Part shown: one piece after another, positions 23,633 to 31,265 of the stretch
How the letters are laid out: each line of letters starts with the position of its first letter
How positions within the stretch are numbered: the stretch's first letter is position 1
Origin: Trueperaceae bacterium
GTDB taxonomy: Bacteria > Deinococcota > Deinococci > Deinococcales > Trueperaceae
Assembly (NCBI GenBank): GCA_011390735.1
Contig: JAABRV010000003.1
Location: forward strand, 1 to 42,050
Direction: 5' to 3'
DNA: 42,050 nt
The notes under the pieces: model-generated
Told to the model about the DNA's origin: nothing
What the model saw: the letters and a program-made list of their open reading frames with translations, nothing else
Databases searched by the model: none
Translations under genes and position numbers: made by a program

Positions 23633-24417
23633 GCCTTGGCGGCCGCGACCGCCTTGGCGTCGCTCGGCGACCAGCCGTCGGCGCGCGACTTCTCGATCGC
23701 GATCCACACGATCAGGGCGCCGAAGAAGGGCTTCGCGAGGATGTCGGCGATCGTGTACCCCGTCTGGATCGCGACGACCGCGCCGGCCCCGTCGAAGCCG
23801 AGGACGGGCGCCAGGTACGCGATCGGGTACACGCCCCAGGTCGCCAGCAGCAGCAGGCGCAGGTTGCGCACCAGGACGCGCACCTTCTCAGGCTGCGCCG
23901 CGAGCGAGCGACCGAGTTCGACCCACAGGACGTAGAGGATGTAGATGAACGGGATCGTGCTGATCGTGCCCCACAGCAAGCGGGTGGCCGTGTCGGAGGA
24001 CACCTCGCCGGGGTAGCCGGTGACGATCATGAGGACGGCGGCGGCCGACAGGCGCGCGATCATCCCGCCCGCCCCCTGCTTGAGCCGCAGCACGAGCACG
24101 GCCTCGGTCAGGAGCAGCGGCACGGTGAGCAACCAGTCGACGTAGCGGTACGCGTCGTTGAAGGGCACGCCGGAGGGCACGTACATGCCGCCCTCCAGGA
24201 CGTAGGAGGCCGCCCAGCCCTCGAAGATGCGCAGGTAGTGGTAGAAGGCGATGGCCACGACCAGGGCCGAGACCGTGAGTGCGGTCCGGTAGGCGGGCGC
24301 CACCTGACCACGCGAGAGCACGAAGTAGAGGAACCCCGCGCCCATCGCCGCGACGGCGAGGGAGAAGCCGTTGTAGACCAGTTCGAACTGGCCTGGGGTC
24401 AACACCGGAAGATCCAT
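23629..24417 (-). CDS. Proton-pumping rhodopsin, xanthorhodopsin-like
   Basis: The 262-residue protein has seven membrane helices. Helix C reads RYVDWLLTVPLLLTE: Asp94 (proton acceptor), Thr98 and Glu105 (proton donor) form the DTE motif of proteorhodopsin-type outward proton pumps. Leu102 is at the spectral tuning position where Leu goes with green absorption. His60 on helix B matches the proton-acceptor partner. Lys229 in helix G (ADILAKP) binds retinal, with Asp225 as second counterion. Helix E reads RLLWGTISTIPF. Its Gly150 falls where bacteriorhodopsin has Trp138, the change that makes room for a carotenoid antenna in xanthorhodopsin. ATG 24417 follows GGAGGTG. Retinal supply is by the overlapping blh gene. 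Confidence 0.93.
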   Translation of the reverse strand: MDLPVLTPGQFELVYNGFSLAVAAMGAGFLYFVLSRGQVAPAYRTALTVSALVVAIAFYHYLRIFEGWAASYVLEGGMYVPSGVPFNDAYRYVDWLLTVPLLLTEAVLVLRLKQGAGGMIARLSAAAVLMIVTGYPGEVSSDTATRLLWGTISTIPFIYILYVLWVELGRSLAAQPEKVRVLVRNLRLLLLATWGVYPIAYLAPVLGFDGAGAVVAIQTGYTIADILAKPFFGALIVWIAIEKSRADGWSPSDAKAVAAAKA

Positions 24418-24516
24418 GGTCACCTCCACGCGACCGAACTCCTTGGAGCCGCCCGCGGCCGTGGGACCCGAAGGGTGGTCCCATGCCGATGGGGCTGGCT
24501 CGCCTCTTGCAGGGAG

Positions 24517-24541
24517 AGGATAGGTCGCCAAAGGTTGTACA
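24517..24541 (-). promoter_or_regulatory. Candidate rhodopsin promoter/operator with TGTACA core
   Basis: On the minus strand TATCCT (24522-24517) is a candidate -10 box about 100 bp before the rhodopsin start. TGTACA (24541-24536) lies 13 bases further upstream, between the expected -10 and -35. The 12-mer AAAGGTTGTACA read on the plus strand (24530-24541) recurs exactly at 40931-40942 before a binding-protein gene. TGTACA-type sites are bound by B12-dependent MerR light regulators (CarH/LitR) in other bacteria; no such regulator gene is in this window. Confidence 0.35.
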
Positions 24542-24614
24542 GACTGTGGTCAAGCCCGATGAACCCTCGGCCGGCGCGCGACCCGACCCCGCGACGGGCA
24601 ATGCGTCATCGCGC

Positions 24615-24620
24615 TACCAT
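24615..24620 (+). promoter_or_regulatory. Candidate -10 box of the BTAD regulator
   Basis: TACCAT precedes the ATG at 24633 by 12 bases. No Shine-Dalgarno sequence lies between, so a short-leader transcript is likely. Confidence 0.4.
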
Positions 24621-24632
24621 CGAAAGATCTTT

Positions 24633-26663
24633 ATGCGTTCGGCTTCATCTCCTATCGAGACCCGCGGCCCCGCCGCGGGCTGGACGCTCGTGCTCGGCGA
24701 CGCCGTGGTCCTGCGGCCGCCGACCGGCGACGTGGTGTACCCCGGACGCAAGACGGCCGCCGTGCTGGCGTGGCTGGCGCTGGCCGGCCCGACCCCGCGC
24801 GAACGCCTCGCCGACCTGCTGTGGCCCACGGCGAAGGACCCGCGCAACAGCCTGCGCTACGAGCTTCACGTGCTGCGGCGCCAGGCGCCGGTCCTGACGA
24901 GCGGCGATCCGTTGGCGCTGGCGGATGGCCTGGGGATCGCGCGCGGCGAGGGCGAACTGCTGGCGTCGTTCGACTACTCCGATCTGCCCGAGTTCGACGA
25001 ATGGCTGCTGTTTCAGCGAGAGCGCCGGCGCGAGGACCTCCTGGAGGAGCTCGAGGAGCGCACGGCCTCGCTCGAGCGCGACGGACGCCCCGGCGAGGCG
25101 CTCGAAGCCGCGCGCCAGGCGCTCTCGCTCGACCCCCTGTCGGAGGCCGCCTGCCGCCGGCTGATGCGCCTGGCGTACCTCACGGGCGACCGGGCCGGCG
25201 CGCTGGACGTCTTCCGGCGCTTCGAGGAGCGCCTCGCGCGCGAGCTGGGGGTGCGACCGCTGCCCGAGACGGCGGCGCTGGCGCGTGACATCGCCCGCGC
25301 CGCGGTCGACCGCGCCACCGACGTCCGCCGGGCGATCCCGGTCGCCGTCGACCGCCCCCCGCTGCTGGCGGGACGCGAGCGCGAATGGGCGCGCATGGAG
25401 GAGGCCTGGACCCACGGCCAGGTGATCTACCTCTCCGGGCCGCCCGGCGTCGGCAAGACCCGGTTGATGCACGAGTTCGCGGCCTCGAAGGTGCCGAGGC
25501 AGCGCTGGAACGTGTTCACCGCGCGACCCGGCGACATGACCGCGCCGTACGCGAGCCAGGCCCGCGCCTTCCGCGCGGTGCTCGACGGCTGCCCGGGCAT
25601 CGAGCTGACGCCGGTGATGCGCCGCGAGCTCTCCCGACTGCTGCCCGACCTCGCTGACGAGACGCCGCCCCCGATGGCGACGCTGGCCGAGAAGAACTAC
25701 TTCTACGCCACCCTCGCGGAGGTCCTCATCCGCAGCGGCGCGTGGCTCGACTGTTGGGTCGCCGACGACTGGCAGTTCATCGATCCCCCGAGCCTCGAGA
25801 TGGCGAACTACATGTTCGCCAACGTGACCCCGGTAGCGACGGAGCGCAAGGGTCAACGCGCGATCTGCACCTTCCGCACCGCCGAGGTGGGCGACGCGTT
25901 CCACGCCTTCTTGGCGGACCTGGTGCGCGGTGGCATCGCCATCCACATCGAGCTGCCGCCGCTCGACGCGCCGGCCGTCGGCAGGCTGCTGGCGTCCACC
26001 GAGGTCGCGGGCGCCGCGGGGCTCGCCGAGCCGATGCACCGCTTCACCGGCGGCAACCCGCTCTTCGTGGTCGAGACGCTCAAGAGCCTGCTCGAGTCCG
26101 AGGAGGGCGCGCTCGACGCGGCCTCGCTCCGCGACCTCTGGCCCGAGCGCGTCGCCCAGGTGTTCGAGGAGCGCTTCCGGCGCCTCGACGCGCGCGAGCT
26201 CCTCCTCCTGAGGCTGCTGGCCATCGCACAGACGGACGCCACGCCGCGGCTGGCGGCGGCCGCCCTCGAGATGGACGAGGCCCGCGTGGCGACCACCCAG
26301 GCCGCCCTGGAGCGGGCACGCCTGCTCGACGGCCTGGCGTTCAGCCACGACCTCGTGTACGAGGCGGCGTCCCGCGCGACGCCGCCCGCCGTGCGCACGC
26401 ACCTGCACCGTAGCGTCGCGGCGGCGCTCGGCCAGCTCGACGGCCCGGCCGCGCGCATCGCCTACCACCACGAGCAGGCGGGCGACCTCGAGCGCGCGCT
26501 CCCGCACTACCTGGACGCCGCCGAGGAAGCCCTGGTGCGCGGCGCCTTCGCCGCAGCGGCGGATTGGTTCGCGCGCGTCCGCGACCACGACGCGGACCCC
26601 AGGCGCGCGGAACGGGCGCGGCGGGCGCTGGAGGCGGTCGCGCCGCTGGTCGAAAGCGGCTGA
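24633..26663 (+). CDS. BTAD-domain AAA ATPase transcriptional regulator
   Basis: The 676-residue protein starts with a winged-helix-like region (about residues 15-95: LGDAVVLRPPTGDVVYPGRKTAAVLAWLAL, RNSLRYELHVLRR). A bacterial transcriptional activation domain follows at about 118-215 (FDEWLLFQRERRREDLLEELEER ... RFEERLARELGVRPLPET). A STAND-type ATPase comes next, with Walker A GPPGVGKT at 269-276, a Walker-B-like CWVADDWQFID and a sensor-like FTGGNPLFVVETL. The C-terminus is helical, TPR-like. These proteins (SARP/AfsR/MalT-like) activate genes when a ligand or partner triggers ATPase-driven oligomerisation. The gene is divergent from rhodopsin, with a 215-bp shared intergenic region, so rhodopsin/blh are plausible targets. 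That role is inferred from position only. Confidence 0.85.
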   Translation: MRSASSPIETRGPAAGWTLVLGDAVVLRPPTGDVVYPGRKTAAVLAWLALAGPTPRERLADLLWPTAKDPRNSLRYELHVLRRQAPVLTSGDPLALADGLGIARGEGELLASFDYSDLPEFDEWLLFQRERRREDLLEELEERTASLERDGRPGEALEAARQALSLDPLSEAACRRLMRLAYLTGDRAGALDVFRRFEERLARELGVRPLPETAALARDIARAAVDRATDVRRAIPVAVDRPPLLAGREREWARMEEAWTHGQVIYLSGPPGVGKTRLMHEFAASKVPRQRWNVFTARPGDMTAPYASQARAFRAVLDGCPGIELTPVMRRELSRLLPDLADETPPPMATLAEKNYFYATLAEVLIRSGAWLDCWVADDWQFIDPPSLEMANYMFANVTPVATERKGQRAICTFRTAEVGDAFHAFLADLVRGGIAIHIELPPLDAPAVGRLLASTEVAGAAGLAEPMHRFTGGNPLFVVETLKSLLESEEGALDAASLRDLWPERVAQVFEERFRRLDARELLLLRLLAIAQTDATPRLAAAALEMDEARVATTQAALERARLLDGLAFSHDLVYEAASRATPPAVRTHLHRSVAAALGQLDGPAARIAYHHEQAGDLERALPHYLDAAEEALVRGAFAAAADWFARVRDHDADPRRAERARRALEAVAPLVESG

Positions 26664-26967
26664 GCACGCGCTCACTTCGTCGCCGAGCGCCTGCCCGCAG
26701 GCCGGTGCCGCGTCGGTACCGGTGGCGCCGACGGGGATCGAGACCATGCGGGCACGGTCGATCCGCGTACGGTCGTGCGACTGCCAGGCGTCCGGCAGGC
26801 ACAGGAGGTTGCCAACCACCCGGCCGCCGCGACGGCCTCGCATCCGGTTCGACGGCTTGCTTTTGGTGAGAAGGCGGATCGCCCGTTCGTATCCGCAGCA
26901 CACCCGATCGCCGCACGCCCTGCTAGGGTGAGGCCACACCCCGACTCCTTCCCGAGAGGAGGAATCC
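26664..26967. other. Intergenic region upstream of DUF1328 gene
   Basis: I see no supported gene in these 304 bases. TAGGGT at 26924-26929 is a candidate -10 box for the small membrane protein gene at 26968. The middle part (about 26850-26900) is less GC-rich than its surroundings and may hold control sites, but no repeat or palindrome stands out. Confidence 0.4.
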
Positions 26968-27129
26968 ATGCTTCGCTGGTCCATCGCGTTCTTCCTGATC
27001 GCGCTCGTCGCAGCGTTCTTCGGGTTCGGCGGGATCGCCGCAGGCGCGGTCACGATCGCACGCATGCTGTTCTACGTGTTCTTCGTCCTGTTCCTGCTGT
27101 CGCTGATCGTCCGGCTCGTTTCGAGGTAG
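26968..27129 (+). CDS. DUF1328 (UPF0391) small membrane protein
   Basis: This 53-residue protein has two hydrophobic helices with the DUF1328 pattern: [32 protein letters not shown], then a second span ending in a basic VRLVSR. The family is small, membrane-bound and often induced by stress. ATG 26968 is preceded by GAGAGGAGG. It is followed 88 bp later by a CsbD-family gene, a pairing common in stress-responsive loci of many bacteria. Confidence 0.88.
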   Translation: MLRWSIAFFLIALVAAFFGFGGIAAGAVTIARMLFYVFFVLFLLSLIVRLVSR

Positions 27130-27217
27130 CGAGAGGAACCCATTCCACGACTCGTCACCGTCGGGATCGTGCTGACGATCGTCGGCGCCGCGCGCCGACC
27201 ATGAGAGGACGTGCCAC

Positions 27218-27415
27218 ATGACCTGGGAAGAACTCACCGGACGTTGGGAGCAGTTCACGGGCAACATCAAGACCCAGTGGGGTCGCCTCACGGACGACGA
27301 CGTGGCGCAGGTCGAGGGGCGACGCGACCAACTCGTCGGCAAGATTCGCGAGCGCTATGCGATCGCGCAGGAGGAGGCGGAGCGCCAGGTCGACGAATGG
27401 CTCGACCGGCTCTGA
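27218..27415 (+). CDS. CsbD family stress protein
   Basis: The 65-residue protein shows the CsbD pattern: LTGRWEQFTGNIKTQWGRLTDDD, then VEGRRDQLVGKIRERYAIAQEEAERQVDEWL. The family consists of small hydrophilic, helical proteins linked to general stress in Bacillus; their mechanism is unknown. ATG 27218 follows GAGAGGACGTGCC. A fragment of a serine-hydrolase gene on the other strand ends next to its stop. Confidence 0.92.
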   Translation: MTWEELTGRWEQFTGNIKTQWGRLTDDDVAQVEGRRDQLVGKIRERYAIAQEEAERQVDEWLDRL

Positions 27416-27705
27416 GTCGCCAGGGCGATCGGGGCGGAGAGTTGGACCTCGTCGCGTTCGACGAGCTGGAACACCGTCGGGGCGATGAAGAGCTTGGTGA
27501 CGCTGGCGATGACGAACGGCGTGGCCGGCATCATCAGCGGTCCATCGGGTCGCGCTCGACCGCTCGTGTAGCCGGGAGGCGCCCCGTCGCCGCCCTGCGC
27601 GATCGCCACGAGCGCGTGGTGGGCGCCCTTGCCGGCCGTAAGGTCGTCCGCGAGCCGTTGGATGGCCCCATCGTCGACCTCTGGCCGCATCTTGGCGACC
27701 TGCAT
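27416..27705 (-). pseudogene. N-terminal fragment of a class C beta-lactamase-type serine hydrolase
   Basis: On the minus strand an ATG at 27705, preceded by GAGGTGAGAGGGG, opens a frame of about 95 family-like residues. It includes VIASVTKLFIAPTVFQLVERDEVQL, which carries the SxxK catalytic motif (SVTK) and the following helix of serine hydrolases. The similarity ends near 27420, exactly beside the stop of the CsbD gene on the other strand. The rest of the hydrolase (YxN and KTG/HGG regions) is not found beyond the DUF1328/CsbD pair. It looks like a 5' remnant cut off by a rearrangement, perhaps the insertion of the two stress genes. Confidence 0.6.
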
Positions 27706-27875
27706 GTGCCCCTCTCACCTCACGTCGATCCATCATCACTGACTCGAATCGCCAGGTTCGAGGGCGATCTGGCACGGGTCGCTCACCGCATCACGCCCGC
27801 GTAACGCCACGCTCTCCAGACTGTCGTCAGCGCCGTGGCCAAGAACGCCACGGCCGCGTGAACGAAGGAGGGCCC

Positions 27876-28820
27876 ATGCACCACCACCTCGTCCGATCGA
27901 TCCCGCTCCTCGGCATCGTAGCGCTGCTCGCGAGCTGCAGCCCTCCCCCGGTGCTCGACGCATGCCTTCCAGAACAGGGCGCCACCGGGGTCTTCGTCTC
28001 GGGATCGGGCAACGACGCTTCGGGCGACGGGAGCCTCACCGCTCCATACCGCAGCCTCACCCAAGCCCTGGTCGAGGCGCCGCTGGGCGCGACGATCCGC
28101 GTCCTGTGCGGGACCTTCAGCGACGCCAGCGGCGAGGCGTTTCCCCTCGACCTGTCGGGGCGCAGCGTCGTGGGCCTCGGGGCGGACCTGACGTCCCTCG
28201 CCTACGAGAGCACCGCACCGGGCGTCGCCGCCCTCGTGGTCTTCGACGGCACCGCGACGGTGAAGGGGCTGGAGCTGACCGGGTTCACGGGCGACGCGAT
28301 CGACCTCCGTGGCGGAACGACGACGATCGAGGACGTGCAGGTCATCGGCGCAGGCGACGGGAGCATCGTGCGGGCCAGCGGCGGCGCCGTGGTGGAGTTG
28401 CTGCGCGTCGACCTCTCCGACGCCGGCGACGAGGGCGTGTATGTGCGGGACACCGCCTCCATCCGGGTCGTGGACAGCGTGATCCGCGACAGTGGGAACG
28501 ACGGGATCGACGTCGAGCACGCCGCCACCCTGTTCGTCCGGGGCACCCGCATCACCGGTAGCGCCTCGGCCGGCATCGAGACCAGCAGCTCGGGCACCAT
28601 CGACCTCGGCACGGTGGACGATCCCGGCGGCAACACGATCACCGGGAACGCCGAGTGGCAGATCCAGGATCGCCGCGACCCGACCGTCGGCCCGACCCTC
28701 ATGGCGATCGGCAACGACTTCGGCGCGCCGGTCAGCGGCATCCAGACGGGACCGTCGTCGCTGGTCCCCGTCTGGGAGATCGTCAACGCGGGCAACCAGA
28801 TCGACTTCGGCGCCCCCTGA
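27876..28820 (+). CDS. Lipoprotein with right-handed parallel beta-helix (DUF1565-like)
   Basis: The 314-residue product has a lipoprotein signal (PLLGIVALLASC, lipobox LASC with Cys21). It then has FVSGSGNDASGDGSLTAPYRSLTQAL, which is the DUF1565 start of parallel beta-helix proteins. About ten short repeats of hydrophobic strands with Gly/Asp turns follow (GDAIDLRGGTTTIEDVQVIG, DEGVYVRDTASIRVVDSVI, NDGIDVEHAATLFVRG), as in pectate-lyase-like helices. No clear catalytic residues can be assigned. It probably sits at the outer envelope and binds or cleaves polysaccharide. ATG 27876 follows AAGGAGG. Confidence 0.8.
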   Translation: MHHHLVRSIPLLGIVALLASCSPPPVLDACLPEQGATGVFVSGSGNDASGDGSLTAPYRSLTQALVEAPLGATIRVLCGTFSDASGEAFPLDLSGRSVVGLGADLTSLAYESTAPGVAALVVFDGTATVKGLELTGFTGDAIDLRGGTTTIEDVQVIGAGDGSIVRASGGAVVELLRVDLSDAGDEGVYVRDTASIRVVDSVIRDSGNDGIDVEHAATLFVRGTRITGSASAGIETSSSGTIDLGTVDDPGGNTITGNAEWQIQDRRDPTVGPTLMAIGNDFGAPVSGIQTGPSSLVPVWEIVNAGNQIDFGAP

Positions 28821-28894
28821 CCGCCACCGCAGTTCCGCTCTGCCGAACGCATGTTCATGCGCTACGACCGCGGCGAGATCGGGTAGGATCGCGC

Positions 28895-29476
28895 ATGCTG
28901 CCAACATCGATTCACCCCCGTCTCTGGCTCCGCACCATCGCCTCGGTCGTCCTCGTCCTCGCTCTCGCGGCCTGCGGCTCCGGCGCCCCGTCGGGAGGGG
29001 GCGAGGACGGGGGCGACGACGGCTCCGCGAGCGACTACCGCTGGAGCTTGGTCATCCCCGCCACCTTCGACGAGATCAAGGGCACCACGTCGACGATCTC
29101 CGGCACTGCGATCACGGGGACCGCCAGCGTGCCGGCCGGCTGGTCGCTCGAGATGTCGCGGCCGGGTGGGTTCGTGGATGTGGGCACGTATGCCTCGTAC
29201 GACGACCCCGACAGCGGCGTGACCGCCGACCTCACCGTCACGATCACGGCCCCCGGCGGGGCGACCTGCACGGTCGGGCCGGCGCAGACCACCGTCTCCG
29301 AGGGCGGGCCCGAACTGGGCGACACCTACGCGCAGGCCACCTACTTCGGAACGGACCCGACGGACGACCGCCCGATCGTGAGCCCCGGATTCTTGGTGGG
29401 CGCGTGTGGCGCCCTGCCAGGCGCCTCCGGCGCGGGCAATGTGGACACCTGGCTGTTCGGCTTCGGCTCGCCCTGA
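28895..29476 (+). CDS. Lipoprotein of unknown function
   Basis: The 193-residue product has a signal peptide with lipobox LAAC (about residue 27), an acidic Gly/Ser linker (GGGEDGGDDGS) and a beta-rich domain of about 150 residues with two cysteines. I do not recognise the domain. TAGGAT at 28884-28889 is five bases before the ATG, without a Shine-Dalgarno site, so translation may be leaderless. It follows the beta-helix lipoprotein on the same strand but probably has its own promoter. Confidence 0.72.
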   Translation: MLPTSIHPRLWLRTIASVVLVLALAACGSGAPSGGGEDGGDDGSASDYRWSLVIPATFDEIKGTTSTISGTAITGTASVPAGWSLEMSRPGGFVDVGTYASYDDPDSGVTADLTVTITAPGGATCTVGPAQTTVSEGGPELGDTYAQATYFGTDPTDDRPIVSPGFLVGACGALPGASGAGNVDTWLFGFGSP

Positions 29477-29534
29477 GGCCGCGGCGTCGTCGGCGACGCG
29501 TCCACCGCCAGCCACCTAAGCGCGCATCTGGCCT

Positions 29535-30365
29535 TCAGCGTCGTCGCTGCGCCGGCACCAAGGGCTCGAAGCCGGCAGCCGCCAGCGCCTCCGCGACCTG
29601 TTCCACGCCCTCGGCGTTCAGGTGCTCACCGTCGCTCAACACCCAGCCGAGCTCGACCAGGTCGCGGTCGTGCTCCGGGCCGTTCAGCGCGTCGAACACC
29701 GACACCATGAGCACGCCGTGCGCCTCTGCGGCCGCGCGGACCTGGTCCGACATCGTCTCCCACTCGCGCGTGCACTCGGCCAGGACGCCGCCCGCCTCCC
29801 ACTGACCGAGCACCGGCGCGTACATGTCCACGGCGTGGAACACGGTCGGCTTCCCGTCACGCAGTTCCCAGATTCGGTCGAAGACGCTGCCGAGGACCTC
29901 CCGGTAGGCGGCCCAGTCGGCCGTCTCCGAACGCGCCGGCGGTGGCCGGACGTACGACGACGTCGACACGCACGTCTCGATGTCCGGAGCGGGGAGTTCG
30001 ATTCCCGACCCCACCGGGTTGCCGAACACCACGATGATCTCTGCTTCCGCAAAATCCTCGGCATAGAGCGCGATGTCGAGCAACTCGCGCATGCGAACGG
30101 CGCTGAGCCCCCCCTTGGTGAGGTCGTGGATTCGTACCTCGACCCCGAGCGCTTCCTCGGCAAGCTGGCCGTAGGCCGCTGCGACCCCCCAGCCGGTCGA
30201 ATCGGTCATGTAGACGAGATCCCACGGCTCCCCAGGGCTCGGCAGTCCCTCCCCGTGGGCTTGCGCTGCCGCCCCCCCTCCGGTCGAGCCCGTGCCGAGT
30301 GCGCCGGGACCGAACGCGAGGCTCGCCACGAACCCCAAGACGAGCCACCATGCGAACCAGCGCAT
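29535..30365 (-). CDS. Secreted SGNH/GDSL-like hydrolase family protein
   Basis: The 276-residue product starts with a signal peptide (MRWFAWWLVLGFVASLAFG). The mature part begins DLVYMTDSTGWGVAAAYG, where the TDST segment stands in the place of the GDS nucleophile block. It ends with VLSDGEHLNAEGVEQVAEAL, matching the D-x-x-H block of SGNH hydrolases; an FGNPVG segment may be block III (GxN). The block I serine is Ser in TDST, so an esterase activity is plausible. ATG 30365 follows GGGAGG, and a good promoter lies at 30397-30426. Substrate unknown. Confidence 0.7.
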   Translation of the reverse strand: MRWFAWWLVLGFVASLAFGPGALGTGSTGGGAAAQAHGEGLPSPGEPWDLVYMTDSTGWGVAAAYGQLAEEALGVEVRIHDLTKGGLSAVRMRELLDIALYAEDFAEAEIIVVFGNPVGSGIELPAPDIETCVSTSSYVRPPPARSETADWAAYREVLGSVFDRIWELRDGKPTVFHAVDMYAPVLGQWEAGGVLAECTREWETMSDQVRAAAEAHGVLMVSVFDALNGPEHDRDLVELGWVLSDGEHLNAEGVEQVAEALAAAGFEPLVPAQRRR

Positions 30366-30396
30366 CGGTCGCCTCCCTTCTCGCAGCCCGTAGTCC

Positions 30397-30426
30397 CGTA
30401 TAGCGCTCGGTCCACCCAAGGTGCAA
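30397..30426 (-). promoter_or_regulatory. Sigma-70-type promoter of the SGNH-like gene
   Basis: On the minus strand TTGCAC (30426-30421) and TATACG (30402-30397) are separated by 18 bp. The -10 box lies about 30 bp before the start codon at 30365. Confidence 0.6.
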
Positions 30427-30656
30427 GGGAGATAACACCGACGCCATGTGTAGGAGATCGAACCACCGTGGGCTCGACACAACCCGTTCACAGCGGTGAG
30501 AAGAGCGACCCGCGGCCGATGAAGGAAGCGTCGTCCGTCGACGCAGGGCCACGAACCAGCCTCGGGGCGTGCTGGGTGCCGGCTCGAACATCCCCCGCCG
30601 ACCCGTCCCGGAGAAGGCGCGCCGGCGGCCGCCTGCTCACCGCCGGCGCGCGCCAG

Positions 30657-31265
30657 TCACCTGCGAGCTGCGCGAACCGGCGGTGCCTCGTGGCGCACGT
30701 ACGTCCGCACGCCACGGTCGATCGCCTCGAGCATCCTGTCGACCGTCGCCGCGCGGTCCGCGGGCAGCTCGAAGCCGCCTGCGGACTCCAGGGCCGCGAA
30801 GCCGTGCAGGGCGCTGCGGACGAACCGTGCCGCGTGCACCGCGTCGTCCCCGTCCAGGCCGTAGCCGCGCAGGACGTCGAAGGTGGTGGCCAGGATGCGG
30901 TCGGCCGAGGCGTGCGCGCGTTCATCGTCGCGCTCGCCGGCGACCGCCAGCGTCACGGCGTAGAGGCCGGGGTGTTTGCGAGCGAACGTCAGGTAGGCGT
31001 GCGCCACGGCCTCGAGCGCGTCCCGCTCCGCGCGTCCCGACGCGGCGTCGCGCAGCGCCTCGGACAGCAGTTCGAGCCCGTGGACGCGGAGCGCCCCCTT
31101 CAGCCCTGCGAGCCCCTGTACGTGGTGGTAGAGCGACGGCGTCCGCACGCACAACCGGGCGGCCACCGCCGACAGCGTCACCGCGTCGAGGCCCTGGTCG
31201 TCGGCCAACGAGGCGGCCACCTCGACGATGCGTTCGCGCGTCAGGCGGGCGTCACGCGACGGCAC
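30657..31265 (-). CDS. TetR family transcriptional regulator
   Basis: The 202-residue protein has an N-terminal HTH (RERIVEVAASLADDQGLDAVTLSAVAARLCVRTPSLYHHV, with the recognition helix ending SLYHHV). Its C-terminal ligand domain is of the TetR_C_33/WHG type (HPGLYAVTLA, AARFVRSALHGFAALESAGGF). The GTG start at 31265 overlaps the upstream alpha/beta hydrolase gene by 14 bp, so the regulator is co-expressed with it and probably represses the operon. A palindromic TATACCCTATA at 32140-32150 before the hydrolase gene is a candidate operator. Confidence 0.88.
   Translation of the reverse strand: MPSRDARLTRERIVEVAASLADDQGLDAVTLSAVAARLCVRTPSLYHHVQGLAGLKGALRVHGLELLSEALRDAASGRAERDALEAVAHAYLTFARKHPGLYAVTLAVAGERDDERAHASADRILATTFDVLRGYGLDGDDAVHAARFVRSALHGFAALESAGGFELPADRAATVDRMLEAIDRGVRTYVRHEAPPVRAARR

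Noticed and set aside
26664-26967. Short Arg/Pro-rich open frames in the intergenic region on both strands
   Set aside because: They lack ribosome sites, recognisable domains and normal composition, so no gene is claimed.
24645-27065. Long minus-strand open frame opposite the BTAD regulator
   Set aside because: It lies antisense to a strongly supported regulator and has a composition expected from the complementary strand; no domain is seen.
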